Assembly: GCF_008806975.1 (NCBI RefSeq)
Contig: NZ_CP031728.1
Span: 2,356,001-2,420,000, forward strand
Direction of reading: 5' to 3'
From: Cellvibrio sp. KY-GH-1
Lineage (GTDB): Bacteria; Pseudomonadota; Gammaproteobacteria; Pseudomonadales; Cellvibrionaceae
DNA: 64,000 nt
Position numbers and translations under genes: made by a program. Positions 27,928 through 35,528 of this stretch are shown piece after piece. Position 1 is the stretch's first letter, and each line of letters begins with the position of its first letter. The notes under the pieces are model-generated. The model was not told where the DNA came from. It did not search any database and saw only the letters and a program-made list of their open reading frames with translations.

Positions 27928-28041
27928 TTACAACGTTGCGATAACCGGTGGTTTTTAAGTAGCACTTTTGCCGTAAAATGGAGCGAAGCGGAATGGCAAA
28001 AATGCTACTTAAAAACCATCCGGTTCATTGCCTTGTTAGAA
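27928..28041 (-). repeat. attC3 recombination site
   Basis: 114 bp from TTACAAC (27928-27934) to GTTAGAA (28035-28041). The arms GGTGGTTTTTAAGTAGCA and TGCTACTTAAAAACCATC enclose TTTTGCCGTAAAATGGAGCG, almost the same as attC1. The stop of the 138-aa cassette gene lies inside its high end. Confidence 0.9.
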
Positions 28042-28452
28042 CCTTTTAAATTTACGATATAGCCATAAAAAAGATAGCGAAAGCAAATATAGCGGCAACA
28101 AAAAAATGGCACCTAAAATAACCATGTTAATTCCGCCATTACGATTAGAAGCCAAAACTCCATTTTGCTCTATACCAACAACGCGAAACAATAGACGGGA
28201 TTCATGAAGTGTTACTTTAACGTTTATGGAAAGCATTTCAGCAACCGAAGGGTTCACCGAATATTCTTTAGCAAAAGCGTTTGGTTCTTTGATTTTTACT
28301 GAAACAGATTTGAAGCCTTTTTGACTACGAATAGGCTCTGCAATATGGGTGACAACACCCTCAATAGATTTGTACTCTAGTAAATATTGATCAGTTACTA
28401 GAGGAATCCAGATTAAAAGTGCAACAATCCAATAAATTATTCGTTCTTCCAT
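28036..28452 (-). CDS. Integron cassette membrane protein (138 aa)
   Basis: 138 residues from the ATG at 28452. An open frame reaches 28599 but those first 49 codons are simply attC2 read as protein, so I reject them. Layout: membrane segment about 5-20 (IIYWIVALLIWIPLV), a soluble loop of about 90 residues (EGVVTHIAEPIRSQKG, VKIKEPNAFAKEYSV), and a second membrane segment about 109-130 with a basic tail. The topology recalls DUF3592-type proteins but I cannot confirm that. Stop codon lies inside attC3. Confidence 0.72.
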   Translation of the reverse strand: MEERIIYWIVALLIWIPLVTDQYLLEYKSIEGVVTHIAEPIRSQKGFKSVSVKIKEPNAFAKEYSVNPSVAEMLSINVKVTLHESRLLFRVVGIEQNGVLASNRNGGINMVILGAIFLLPLYLLSLSFLWLYRKFKRF

Positions 28453-28460
28453 AGTGACAG

Positions 28461-28589
28461 TTCTAACGCCAAGTTCAGCGGCAGTTTGTAAGTTGTGTGT
28501 TGTGGAATACTTTTGCGAAGCAAAACCACATAAGCGCAACTTACAAACTGTCCAGCCACGAAGTGGCGTGCTGCAACGCCTTGTTAGAA
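28461..28589 (-). repeat. attC2 recombination site
   Basis: 129 bp from TTCTAAC (28461-28467) to GTTAGAA (28583-28589). Arms GGCAGTTTGTAAGTTGTG and GCGCAACTTACAAACTGTCC enclose ACTTTTGCGAAGCAAAACC; closely similar to attC6. Confidence 0.9.
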
Positions 28590-28665
28590 ATATTTTCAAA
28601 TTTAATATATTAATAAATGTTAGCTAACTTTATTATATGATACTGATAAATAGAAACTAGCATAA

Positions 28666-28998
28666 CTATTCTTTGAGCTTATAGTGCTGATGTGTATGAA
28701 TTAAATAGAGCCATACAATGGCCAATACAAATATTAGTGTATAAACAGAGTAACCTAGAATGCTTTTAGCATTAAAGCCAAAAAATCCGGCAAGAGAAAT
28801 GAAACAAACTCCAAACATAACCATTATTTCAAAAATTGTTTCTAGCTTAAACCTTACTAGCTCCAGTTCTGAGCTGCAGGTGTTACAAAAATATTTCGGT
28901 TCCCGTTGATTTAATATTCCACTTCGAACATTTGAAGTCTCGATTCTTGGCCCACGCCAAGAAATCCTGGCTTTACAGTAAGGACAATAGTCGCTCAT
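28666..28998 (-). CDS. Integron cassette zinc-ribbon membrane protein (110 aa)
   Basis: 110 residues. The N-terminal domain has two Cys pairs, CPYC (about 5-8) and CNTC (about 38-41), a zinc-ribbon pattern. Two membrane segments follow (about 54-73 and 81-101) and a His/Lys tail. GAAAGGGAAAG is a good ribosome-binding site before the ATG at 28998. Function unknown; DUF-type zinc-ribbon membrane proteins are common orphan genes. Confidence 0.75.
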   Translation of the reverse strand: MSDYCPYCKARISWRGPRIETSNVRSGILNQREPKYFCNTCSSELELVRFKLETIFEIMVMFGVCFISLAGFFGFNAKSILGYSVYTLIFVLAIVWLYLIHTHQHYKLKE

Positions 28999-29007
28999 AC
29001 TTTCCCT

Positions 29008-29122
29008 TTCTAACGCCGCGATAAACGGTGGTTTTTAAGTTGCACTTTTGCCGTAAAATGTAGCGAAGCGGAATGGCAAAAGTGCAACTTAAAAATCCAT
29101 CCGTTTGATTGCTTTGTTACAT
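29008..29122 (-). repeat. attC1 recombination site
   Basis: 115 bp from TTCTAAC (29008-29014) to GTTACAT (29116-29122). Arms GGTGGTTTTTAAGTTGCA and TGCAACTTAAAAATCCATC enclose TTTTGCCGTAAAATGTAGCG, near-identical to attC3. Confidence 0.9.
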
Positions 29123-29125
29123 TAA

Positions 29126-29530
29126 TTAGAATGAGTTTTTTGTGAATGAATAGCGATATAAAGCATATAAGGTCAGCATTGATATTACCCCGATATTTAA
29201 GGCTGTATTGATTGTTGACGCACTAGTGCTGGGTAGACTGTGATGCTGAAAACAATGAAAGTTATAAAATACAGAGAATAAGCCGTATATATAAAAGTAT
29301 TTCACCCAAAACTGTTGATTAAATATTTTCTTATTATTTGAGTACCCAAAAACGCCAATTGAGCTTACAAAAACAAAAGCTACTGTGGCAATGTTGAATA
29401 TGTAGTGAAACAGGTCCTGCTGAGCAGTAAGTACAATTTGTATGCTACCCAAGGAAAATATTAATAGAAAAGCTGCAAGTATGTTCCATGCCTTGTTATT
29501 TGGTTTGATTTTATTTTCGCTGCCATTCAT
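29126..29530 (-). CDS. First integron cassette: four-helix membrane protein (134 aa)
   Basis: 134 residues with four hydrophobic segments (about 14-31, 41-61, 74-94 and 106-127). No family motif recognised; the loop FYNFHCFQHHSLPST is His-rich. It is the cassette nearest attI and so the most recent insertion and the one best placed for expression from a promoter near intI. The stop at 29126 lies 3 bp above attC1's end. Base composition is AT-rich compared with the flagellar genes next door. Confidence 0.75.
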   Translation of the reverse strand: MNGSENKIKPNNKAWNILAAFLLIFSLGSIQIVLTAQQDLFHYIFNIATVAFVFVSSIGVFGYSNNKKIFNQQFWVKYFYIYGLFSVFYNFHCFQHHSLPSTSASTINTALNIGVISMLTLYALYRYSFTKNSF

Positions 29531-29556
29531 ATGACTAAAGACTCAATTCCAAGAGA

Positions 29557-29563
29557 ATGTAAC
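29557..29563 (-). other. Putative attI core site
   Basis: Minus-strand GTTACAT at 29563-29557 lies 27 bp before the first cassette ATG and matches the sequence at the high end of attC1 (GTTACAT at 29116-29122, plus strand). GTTRRRY consensus is met at all but one position. Neighbouring integrase-binding sites cannot be assigned by eye. Confidence 0.5.
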
Positions 29564-29676
29564 ATTTGTATACCGCGCATGCGCGCTATCTCCCCTCAGA
29601 AAATCCCTTATGTGTTTCGCCTAAGCGTTTGAAGCTAAACAAATTAACCTTTTACAACAGGGATTTTGGAATAGGA

Positions 29677-29718
29677 AATACGCGCGTGCGCATTAATATT
29701 CCAGAGCATGCGCGTATT
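29677..29718. repeat. Inverted repeat in the attI-intI intergenic region
   Basis: AATACGCGCGTGC (29677-29689) and GCATGCGCGTATT (29706-29718) pair at 12 of 13 positions around 16 nt. A third similar CGCGCATGCGCG palindrome lies at about 29574-29585. The 347-bp gap 29531-29877 otherwise holds the intI promoter and attI and no ORF. Confidence 0.6.
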
Positions 29719-29834
29719 GCGCTTATGTCTGGCCGCTAAGGTCTTGAATATAGGGGGCTTTTAGTGGAATTGGAAGTGGATATCGCGCAGTGTAAAGGCG
29801 AAATTTGCGCATTGGCATTTTTTGGTTAACAATA

Positions 29835-29854
29835 TACTGTATATCCAACCATAA
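29835..29854 (+). promoter_or_regulatory. LexA-like box in the intI promoter
   Basis: TACTGTATATCCAACCATAA: the left half is identical to the E. coli SOS-box half (TACTGTATAT), the right half is degenerate. It ends 23 bp before the intI ATG. LexA control of integron integrases is well established in Vibrio and mobile integrons. Confidence 0.55.
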
Positions 29855-29877
29855 GTATCTTAAAGGGAATTAACCTT

Positions 29878-30864
29878 ATGAAAACCAAGCACAGTCCATT
29901 TTTAGAAATGGTCCGCGGTGAAATTCGGCTGCGTGGTTATAGTATTCGCACGGAGAAAAGTTACCTGTTTTGGACTCGCCAGTTCATTTTATTTCACCAA
30001 AAACGCCACCCGGCTGAAATGGGTAAAGAAGAAGTAAAGGCATTTTTAACCTGGCTTGCGGTAGCGCGAAACGTTGCTGTAAATACCCAAAAAGTTGCGC
30101 TTAATGCTTTGGTGTTTTTGTATGCGAAAGTATTGCAACAAGAGCTTGGGGATTTGGGCTTTACGCTTGCGGTTAAGCAACGGCATTTACCGGTAGTATT
30201 AACACCTGATGAGGTGGTGCGTATTCTCGCGCAGCTGGAGGGAAGAAATCGTCTTATTTTTGAATTGTTGTATGCGAGTGGTTTACGTATTACCGAATGC
30301 ATGCGCTTGCGGGTGCAAGATGTCGATTTTACCCATCATTCAATTTGCGTGCGCGATGCCAAGGGGAATAAAGATCGGCAAACGTTGCTGGGAAAATCAC
30401 TGGTGCCTGCGTTGCGCGAGGCGATTGAACACGCGTTAGAGATACAGCGGGAAGACAACAAGCGTGGCATTGGCCCCTCATTTCCTCACCTGCTTGGCGT
30501 AAAATTTCCTAACGCATTTCGGTCTGCGGCCTGGATGTTTTTGTTCCCTTCCGCAAGCCTTACCAAAAATTTGGTCACGCAAGAACTTTGTCGCCATCAC
30601 TTGCATGATTCAGTTGCCCGCAAAGCCTTGCAGCAAGCGGTTGTTGCTTCAGGTATCGACAAAAAACGCGTGACCTGCCATAGCTTTCGCCACTCATTTG
30701 CAACACATTTATTGCAGGCCGGCTGTGATATTCGCAACGTGCAAGAGCTGCTAGGCCATAACGATGTAAAAACAACACAAATTTATACTCACGTATTGGG
30801 CGAGCATTTTTCGGGAGTGAGCAGCCCATTGGATCGATTAACGATGCTAGGGTTTAGCAAATAA
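29878..30864 (+). CDS. intI: Integron integrase IntI (tyrosine recombinase)
   Basis: 328 residues. SAM-like N-terminal domain to about residue 95, then the catalytic domain with Arg137 (LLYASGLRITE), Lys in KGNKDR, His268 and Arg271 (HSFRHSFATHLL), His294 (LLGHND) and nucleophile Tyr303 (IYTHV). Between about 197 and 225 lies the extra segment that defines IntI proteins (SFPHLLGVKFPNAFRSAAW), absent from XerC/D. It recombines attC with attI to gain or shuffle cassettes. Good ribosome-binding site AAAGGGA. Divergent from the array and preceded by a LexA-like box. The stop is 30 bp from the end of flgN. Confidence 0.95.
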   Translation: MKTKHSPFLEMVRGEIRLRGYSIRTEKSYLFWTRQFILFHQKRHPAEMGKEEVKAFLTWLAVARNVAVNTQKVALNALVFLYAKVLQQELGDLGFTLAVKQRHLPVVLTPDEVVRILAQLEGRNRLIFELLYASGLRITECMRLRVQDVDFTHHSICVRDAKGNKDRQTLLGKSLVPALREAIEHALEIQREDNKRGIGPSFPHLLGVKFPNAFRSAAWMFLFPSASLTKNLVTQELCRHHLHDSVARKALQQAVVASGIDKKRVTCHSFRHSFATHLLQAGCDIRNVQELLGHNDVKTTQIYTHVLGEHFSGVSSPLDRLTMLGFSK

Positions 30865-30893
30865 TTCTGCGAAATGCTTAAATCGGAATTGAT

Positions 30894-31337
30894 TTAGTAA
30901 TATCGTGGCGAATAAACCTGCGCTGCCGCATTCCCACCCAATATTTGATTGAGAATGTCATTGTGCATGGCGAGGAGTTTGCCGTTGCGCTCATTGAGTG
31001 ACTTAGTGAGCTGGATTAATTTTTCCAGTTCACTCCAGCGCTGAAGGTAGGTGTTACGGTTGGGTATGGGGCAATGCATTAATAATTTTTCCATTGCACC
31101 AGGAACGGAAGGCGATAAACCAAACGCCGAGAGAATTTTACGGCGGCGTTCAGCGCGCGCACGGATAAATTCCACCAGTACCATAATTTGTTGGTTAATC
31201 GATTCTATTTGCGCGCTGTTGCGCACCAGCAGCTGTTCATACAGGCCCTGCATTAAACGTTGCAAGCCCTGGTAGTCGGCGCAATCCAGTTCTATGTCGC
31301 GTCCGGCCAGTTGTACCAGCTGCTCACTGCGGGTCAT
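30894..31337 (-). CDS. FlgN-family flagellar export chaperone (secondary system)
   Basis: 147 residues, almost wholly helical: an N-terminal pair (YQGLQRLMQGLYEQLLVR), a charged middle helix (VEFIRARAERRRKILSAFG) and a C-terminal helix (LERNGKLLAMHNDILNQILG region). This is the FlgN pattern; FlgN escorts hook-filament junction proteins FlgK and FlgL to the export gate. It overlaps the FlgM gene by 4 bp. In Flag-2/lateral clusters lfgN and lfgM sit together next to fliJ, as here. Sequence similarity within FlgN is low, so context carries much of the call. Confidence 0.75.
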   Translation of the reverse strand: MTRSEQLVQLAGRDIELDCADYQGLQRLMQGLYEQLLVRNSAQIESINQQIMVLVEFIRARAERRRKILSAFGLSPSVPGAMEKLLMHCPIPNRNTYLQRWSELEKLIQLTKSLNERNGKLLAMHNDILNQILGGNAAAQVYSPRYY

Positions 31338-31612
31338 ACATCGGTTCCGCGATGGTAGGCGAGAATGCTGTGCGCGAGCACTTTGACATCGCTGCTCAAT
31401 TCACCATTGGCCAATGCCTTTTTGATGGCAGCTACCTGATCCAGATCGATTTCCGGTAATGCGCGCATGGCTTCCTGCAATTGCTCCAAGCGCGGCTCGG
31501 GTTTTGGGCCAGCAGCGGCCACTTTGGGCTGTTCAGCTGCTTCGGTTTTGGTACTTGCGACAGGCTCGGCGGGAGCACTGTAACCGGCTTTGATGTTTCT
31601 GCTGATTTCCAT
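31334..31612 (-). CDS. flgM: Anti-sigma-28 factor FlgM (secondary system)
   Basis: 92 residues from the ATG at 31612 (AGGA 6 nt upstream); the frame to 31627 starts at TTG. A disordered Ala/Pro/Glu/Lys-rich N-terminal half is followed by the sigma-binding FlgM helices: LEQLQEAMRALPEIDLDQVA, IKKALANGELSSDVKVLAHS. FlgM holds sigma-28 inactive until exported through the finished hook. A separate FlgM implies a dedicated sigma-28 for the second flagellar system, elsewhere on the chromosome. Confidence 0.85.
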   Translation of the reverse strand: MEISRNIKAGYSAPAEPVASTKTEAAEQPKVAAAGPKPEPRLEQLQEAMRALPEIDLDQVAAIKKALANGELSSDVKVLAHSILAYHRGTDV

Positions 31613-31742
31613 AATGGAGTCCTGCAATTGTGTTCGTTGCTCGGGTCTTTACCTGAAAATGACCCTGTTATTGCCTAAGGGCGACTGCCCCGCGCAATAA
31701 CTTAAATCCTTCGGTGAATTTTTTAATCTCCCCCAGCCCCCT

Positions 31743-31807
31743 TGGCTGCGCGCCCCGTTTCAAAGAGGGGAGACAAGCCCCTCCCTTTGAAACGGGGCGC
31801 GCAGCCA
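31743..31807. repeat. Large perfect inverted repeat between fliJ and flgM
   Basis: 23-bp identical arms (31743-31765 and 31785-31807; start TGGCTGCGCGCCCCGTTTCA) plus inner AGGGG/CCCCT pairing, followed by GGGAGGCCGGGAGGG. No T-run. It looks like a dispersed intergenic palindrome of the REP type rather than a simple terminator, but could attenuate transcription into flgM. Confidence 0.85.
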
Positions 31808-31843
31808 GGGAGGCCGGGAGGGATTTCAATCAGTTGGGATAGA

Positions 31844-32266
31844 TTACCCCTGATTCCGCCACCAGCCCTGACCAGCCAGTCCATCCTGAATTTTTTGCTC
31901 TTGCTGATTAAGCAGCAACTGCCATTGGTTCATTTTTGCATCTATCACATGAGCAACGATTTTCTCGCTGCGCATGGCGTTCATTAGTTCGAGCTGGATA
32001 CGCGCGAGGTTTTCCTCCGCGACGGCCAATTCCTTGCGCTGCAGTTCCACCATCCGCAACAAAGTGCCTTTGTATTGCTGCTGGTTATCGCGCTGTAAAG
32101 GTGTGGTCATGGGCGCTGTAAAACCACACAGGCGTGTGAGGCCGGTAATGTTGTTGCGATAGCGCTGGCACAGGTTTTGTTGATAGGTCACGCGGCCCAG
32201 CATTTGCTGCACGCGGGTTGCGCGCAAACTGGCGAGGCGACCGAGGGTATCCAATTGTTCTTTCAT
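31844..32266 (-). CDS. fliJ: FliJ-family flagellar export protein (secondary system)
   Basis: 140 residues forming one long antiparallel coiled coil: LDTLGRLASLRATRVQQMLG near the start, MVELQRKELAVAEENLARIQ in the middle and MNQWQLLLNQQEQKIQ at the end. FliJ sits in the FliI ATPase ring and links it to FlhA. It begins 35 bp after the fliI stop. FliJ proteins diverge strongly; length, coiled coil and gene order support the call. Confidence 0.82.
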   Translation of the reverse strand: MKEQLDTLGRLASLRATRVQQMLGRVTYQQNLCQRYRNNITGLTRLCGFTAPMTTPLQRDNQQQYKGTLLRMVELQRKELAVAEENLARIQLELMNAMRSEKIVAHVIDAKMNQWQLLLNQQEQKIQDGLAGQGWWRNQG

Positions 32267-32300
32267 TATTTTCTACCGCCGTTCATGTTGATCACCCAGG

Positions 32301-33665
32301 CTAACGAATAATATTTTTCAATTCCGCCAAACACTGTTCCAGCTCCGCCCCCTGTCCTACGTCTTGCCGCAGAAAACGTTCGATGGCAGGCGCAAGTTGC
32401 ACCGACTGATCGGTTTTTAAATCCATGCCTGGCGTATAGCCGCCGAGCGGAATCAATTCTTTGATTTTTTCGTAGGTGCTGTAGTACTCCTTCAACTGGC
32501 GTGCGGCCTGTTGATGGGGCTTGTCAGTCACTTGCGTCATGCAGCGGCTCACTGAGGAGGCGATGTCAATCGCGGGGTAGTGGCCAACATCGGCAAGGCG
32601 GCGCGACAACACAATATGGCCATCCAGAATCGCACGCGCGCAATCCACAATCGGGTCTTGATGATCATCGCCTTCGGCGAGCACGGTGTAGAGCGCACTT
32701 AAGCTGCCGCGCGCACTTTCACCGTTGCCTGCGCTTTCCACCAGTTCCGGCAACATGCCAAATACCGAGGGCGGATAACCTTTGGTAGCCGGCGGCTCGC
32801 CCAATGCCAAAGCGATTTCGCGCTGCGCCATGGCATAGCGAGTCAATGAATCCACCAGCAACAAAACATCTTTGCCCTGATCGCGAAAATAAGCGGCGAT
32901 GCTGTGGCACAGCTCGGTAGCTTTCATGCGCATCAGCGGCGATTCATTGGCCGGCGCAACTACCAAGACAGCTTTGCGCAAACCTTCTTCGCCCAATGAA
33001 TGGAGGATAAATTCCTGTACTTCGCGACCACGCTCACCGATCAAACCAACCACCACAACATCGGCCTTGGTCTGGCGGGTGATCATGCCAAGCAACACGC
33101 TTTTACCCACACCACTGCCGGCAAACAGCCCTACCCGCTGGCCTTTGCCGAGGGTAAGCATGGTGTTGATGGCGCGCACCCCCACGTCCAGCGGAGCAGA
33201 CACCGGTTGGCGGCGCAGCGGGTTTACCTTGGGTAATTCCATGGGTAGCGGGTCACGCCCACTGAGTTTGCCCAAATCGTCCAGAGGTTCACCCAAGCCA
33301 TTGAGTACGCGCCCCAGCCAGGAATCATCAATATGCAGGCTGGTGTCGTCATCAGCCGGGAACACCCGCGAACCAGCAGCTAAACCGAGCGGCTTTTTAA
33401 AGGGCATCAAGTAAGTCGTATCACGGTTAAAACCCACCACCTGTGCATCCAGCATGCTGCCGTCGCCCTGCTCTACATAGCAGCGCTGGCCAGTCATCCG
33501 CTGGCAGCCGTGGCTTTCCAATAACAGGCCGGAAACGCGCACCAGCCGACCACTTACCCGGGCAAGCTGGATGCTATCGAGCGATGCCAGGGCTGCATCG
33601 AGCTTGAAATCGCTCAGCGGTGATGAATTGACGGGAGCGCCCCCCGATTCTGAAGAAGGGCTCAT
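32301..33665 (-). CDS. fliI: Flagellum-specific export ATPase FliI (secondary system)
   Basis: 454 residues, normal for FliI. F1-beta-like: Walker A FAGSGVGKS (181-189), catalytic Glu in GLIGERGREVQEF, Walker B VLLLVDSLTRYAMAQREI (in part), and DGHIVLSRRLADVGHYPAID. It powers loading and unfolding of flagellar proteins at the cytoplasmic face of the export gate. The start lies 2 bp after the fliH stop. Confidence 0.95.
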   Translation of the reverse strand: MSPSSESGGAPVNSSPLSDFKLDAALASLDSIQLARVSGRLVRVSGLLLESHGCQRMTGQRCYVEQGDGSMLDAQVVGFNRDTTYLMPFKKPLGLAAGSRVFPADDDTSLHIDDSWLGRVLNGLGEPLDDLGKLSGRDPLPMELPKVNPLRRQPVSAPLDVGVRAINTMLTLGKGQRVGLFAGSGVGKSVLLGMITRQTKADVVVVGLIGERGREVQEFILHSLGEEGLRKAVLVVAPANESPLMRMKATELCHSIAAYFRDQGKDVLLLVDSLTRYAMAQREIALALGEPPATKGYPPSVFGMLPELVESAGNGESARGSLSALYTVLAEGDDHQDPIVDCARAILDGHIVLSRRLADVGHYPAIDIASSVSRCMTQVTDKPHQQAARQLKEYYSTYEKIKELIPLGGYTPGMDLKTDQSVQLAPAIERFLRQDVGQGAELEQCLAELKNIIR

Positions 33666-33667
33666 CG

Positions 33668-34375
33668 CTAGACTTCGGCCAAATGCATGTGTTCAGCAAG
33701 GGTGTCGATACAGGCATCCAGTCGCTGTTGGCAACCGATATCCACTTCCGTTTGCGCGGTCACTATGCGGCATTCGCCCAGCGCGAGTTTTTCATCGGCG
33801 ACCAAACGCCAGCTGGCGGCGCGACCGGGAGCGAGGTCTTTGATGCGGTTGTACTCTTCCGGATGCAGATGAATGTTCACATCGCCCTGATCTGCCGGCA
33901 TGGACGCAAGCGCTTCTTCTGCCAAATTTAATAGTTGGGTGGGGTGTAAAGTCAGCTCACAGCGGATCACTTGCTGCGCTACCTTCTTTACCAGCTGCAA
34001 TAATTCACGGCGGCGTTTGCGATCAAAATCTTCCATAAACGCATTGAGGTGCTGGCTGATTTGGTCGAGTGGCTGGCTGGCGGTTTCGAACATCTGCCGC
34101 CCCTCGGTGCGCCCTTCCTCGCGGCCACGGGTCAATCCTTCACTGCGGCCGATAGCAAAACCTTCGCGCATGCCTTCTTCTTGCCCCTGGGTTAAACCCT
34201 GCTGATAACCTTTTTCTGAACCTTCCTGAAAGCCATCGGCAATGGCGCGTTGCAGGGCTGCCGGGTCGGCATCCCAGCTCTCGCCCGCCATACCTTTTTG
34301 ACTAAAACTAACGCGCGGGGGAAAGCGGAATGGGCGCCAGCCTTTACCTGAATCTTTAATTATTTTTACCGTCAT
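33668..34375 (-). CDS. fliH: FliH-family export ATPase regulator (secondary system)
   Basis: 235 residues from the ATG at 34375 (GAGGCG upstream; the 34387 start is TTG). Middle region about 55-105 has the Gly-x3-Gly repeats typical of FliH (EGSEKGYQQGLTQGQEEGMR, GREEGRTEGRQ), then a V/A-ATPase subunit-E-like C-terminal domain (LLQLVKKVAQQVIRCEL, EEYNRIKDLAP). It holds FliI in the cytoplasm and delivers it to the export gate. Confidence 0.9.
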   Translation of the reverse strand: MTVKIIKDSGKGWRPFRFPPRVSFSQKGMAGESWDADPAALQRAIADGFQEGSEKGYQQGLTQGQEEGMREGFAIGRSEGLTRGREEGRTEGRQMFETASQPLDQISQHLNAFMEDFDRKRRRELLQLVKKVAQQVIRCELTLHPTQLLNLAEEALASMPADQGDVNIHLHPEEYNRIKDLAPGRAASWRLVADEKLALGECRIVTAQTEVDIGCQQRLDACIDTLAEHMHLAEV

Positions 34376-34380
34376 CTTTC

Positions 34381-34479
34381 GCCTCAACTAACTCTAGGGT
34401 TTCTTCGCGGAACCTAATCCACGCGTTACTTATTCCACGGTTTGTTCGCGGAACTTATTCCACGGTCTGTTCACGGAAC
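34381..34479 (-). repeat. Tandem copies of the fliG 3' end
   Basis: The last 25 bp of fliG (34455-34479, coding FREQTVE plus stop) are repeated almost exactly at 34430-34454 and in weaker form at about 34394-34418 (translated FREETLE). They fill the fliH-fliG gap. Looks like slippage or unequal duplication of the gene's end. Confidence 0.75.
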
Positions 34480-35528
34480 AGCTGCAACTGGATCTCGCCG
34501 TTAGCGGCCATATCGCGCACCACCGCCATAATGTCTTTGCGCACCTGCTCGATACGACTTAAAGGCACCGGCCCCTGGCGGCGATTGATCGATTCCATCT
34601 GCTGCGCCTGACGCTTGGGCATGGCCGCCGCAATTGCTTTGCCCAATGCCGGCTCAGCACCTTTCAGTGCAACCACCCACTCTTCCAGCGGAATCGCTTC
34701 CAGCAGGATTTGCAGTACTTCCTGGTTTTGGCGCGAGAGGATAAAGAAGTCGTACATCTCGTCTTCGATCTTGCCCACCAGGTCTTTATTGTGCGAACGC
34801 AGCAATTCGAACATCTGGTTACGGTCGCCTTTGAAGCGGTTCATGATGTCTGCCGCCTGCTTCACGCCGCGCACACGCGACCCCTGGGTCGATAACACCG
34901 ACAGGCTGCGGTCGATCAACTCTTCCAATTCCGCGATTACATCGCTGTTTACTTCATTGAGGTTGGCTATGCGAAACAGCAGCTCGTCCTGGGTGTGGGC
35001 CGGCATGCATTCCAATACTTCGCTGGCCATGGCCGGTGGCAAAAAGGCGAGGAACACCGCCTGCATTTGCGCATGCTCTTTCGCGATAAGCGCGGCAAAT
35101 TGCTTGGGGTCAATCCACTCCATCTTCGCCATTTTTGCGCGGATTTCTTCGCCGTAAATGCTATCCAGCAGGTTGCGGGTGATGTCGCTACCCAGCGCCT
35201 TGCCCAGCATGCTCGACAGATAATTGCGCGAGGCGCCCTTGATGCTGCTCTGCTCTTTGTAGTCGTCAAAGAAGCGGCCAATCACATCGGTCACCATTGG
35301 CTGTTTCACATTGCTCAGGCGCGCCATGGCCTGGCTGACACTGACGATTTCCTCGCGCGAAAAATGGCGCAACACGCCGGCAGAGGCGCTGTCGCCCATG
35401 CTCAGCAAGAGTATCGCCGCCTGTTCAATCGCGCTCATATTGCGCAGGTTTGAACGGGGCTGAATGGCATTAGGCGCCGCCGGGTTAGCGGCGGCAGGAT
35501 CAACTGGCTGGGTTAAGGGTTCTTTCAT
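34455..35528 (-). CDS. fliG: Flagellar motor switch protein FliG (secondary system)
   Basis: 357 residues. A Pro/Ala-rich N-terminal extension of about 30 residues precedes MSAIEQAAILLLSMGD, the usual FliG start. Middle domain with EWIDPKQFAALIAKEHAQ region and the EHPQ-like motif replaced by KEHAQ; C-terminal torque domain with KGAEPALGKAIAAAMPKRQAQ (in part) holding charged torque-helix residues. It overlaps fliF by 29 bp. FliG couples the MS ring to stator force. Confidence 0.93.
   Translation of the reverse strand: MKEPLTQPVDPAAANPAAPNAIQPRSNLRNMSAIEQAAILLLSMGDSASAGVLRHFSREEIVSVSQAMARLSNVKQPMVTDVIGRFFDDYKEQSSIKGASRNYLSSMLGKALGSDITRNLLDSIYGEEIRAKMAKMEWIDPKQFAALIAKEHAQMQAVFLAFLPPAMASEVLECMPAHTQDELLFRIANLNEVNSDVIAELEELIDRSLSVLSTQGSRVRGVKQAADIMNRFKGDRNQMFELLRSHNKDLVGKIEDEMYDFFILSRQNQEVLQILLEAIPLEEWVVALKGAEPALGKAIAAAMPKRQAQQMESINRRQGPVPLSRIEQVRKDIMAVVRDMAANGEIQLQLFREQTVE

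Noticed and set aside
28453..28599. N-terminal extension of the 138-aa cassette protein
   Set aside because: These 49 codons are attC2 read as protein; the gene starts at the ATG at 28452.
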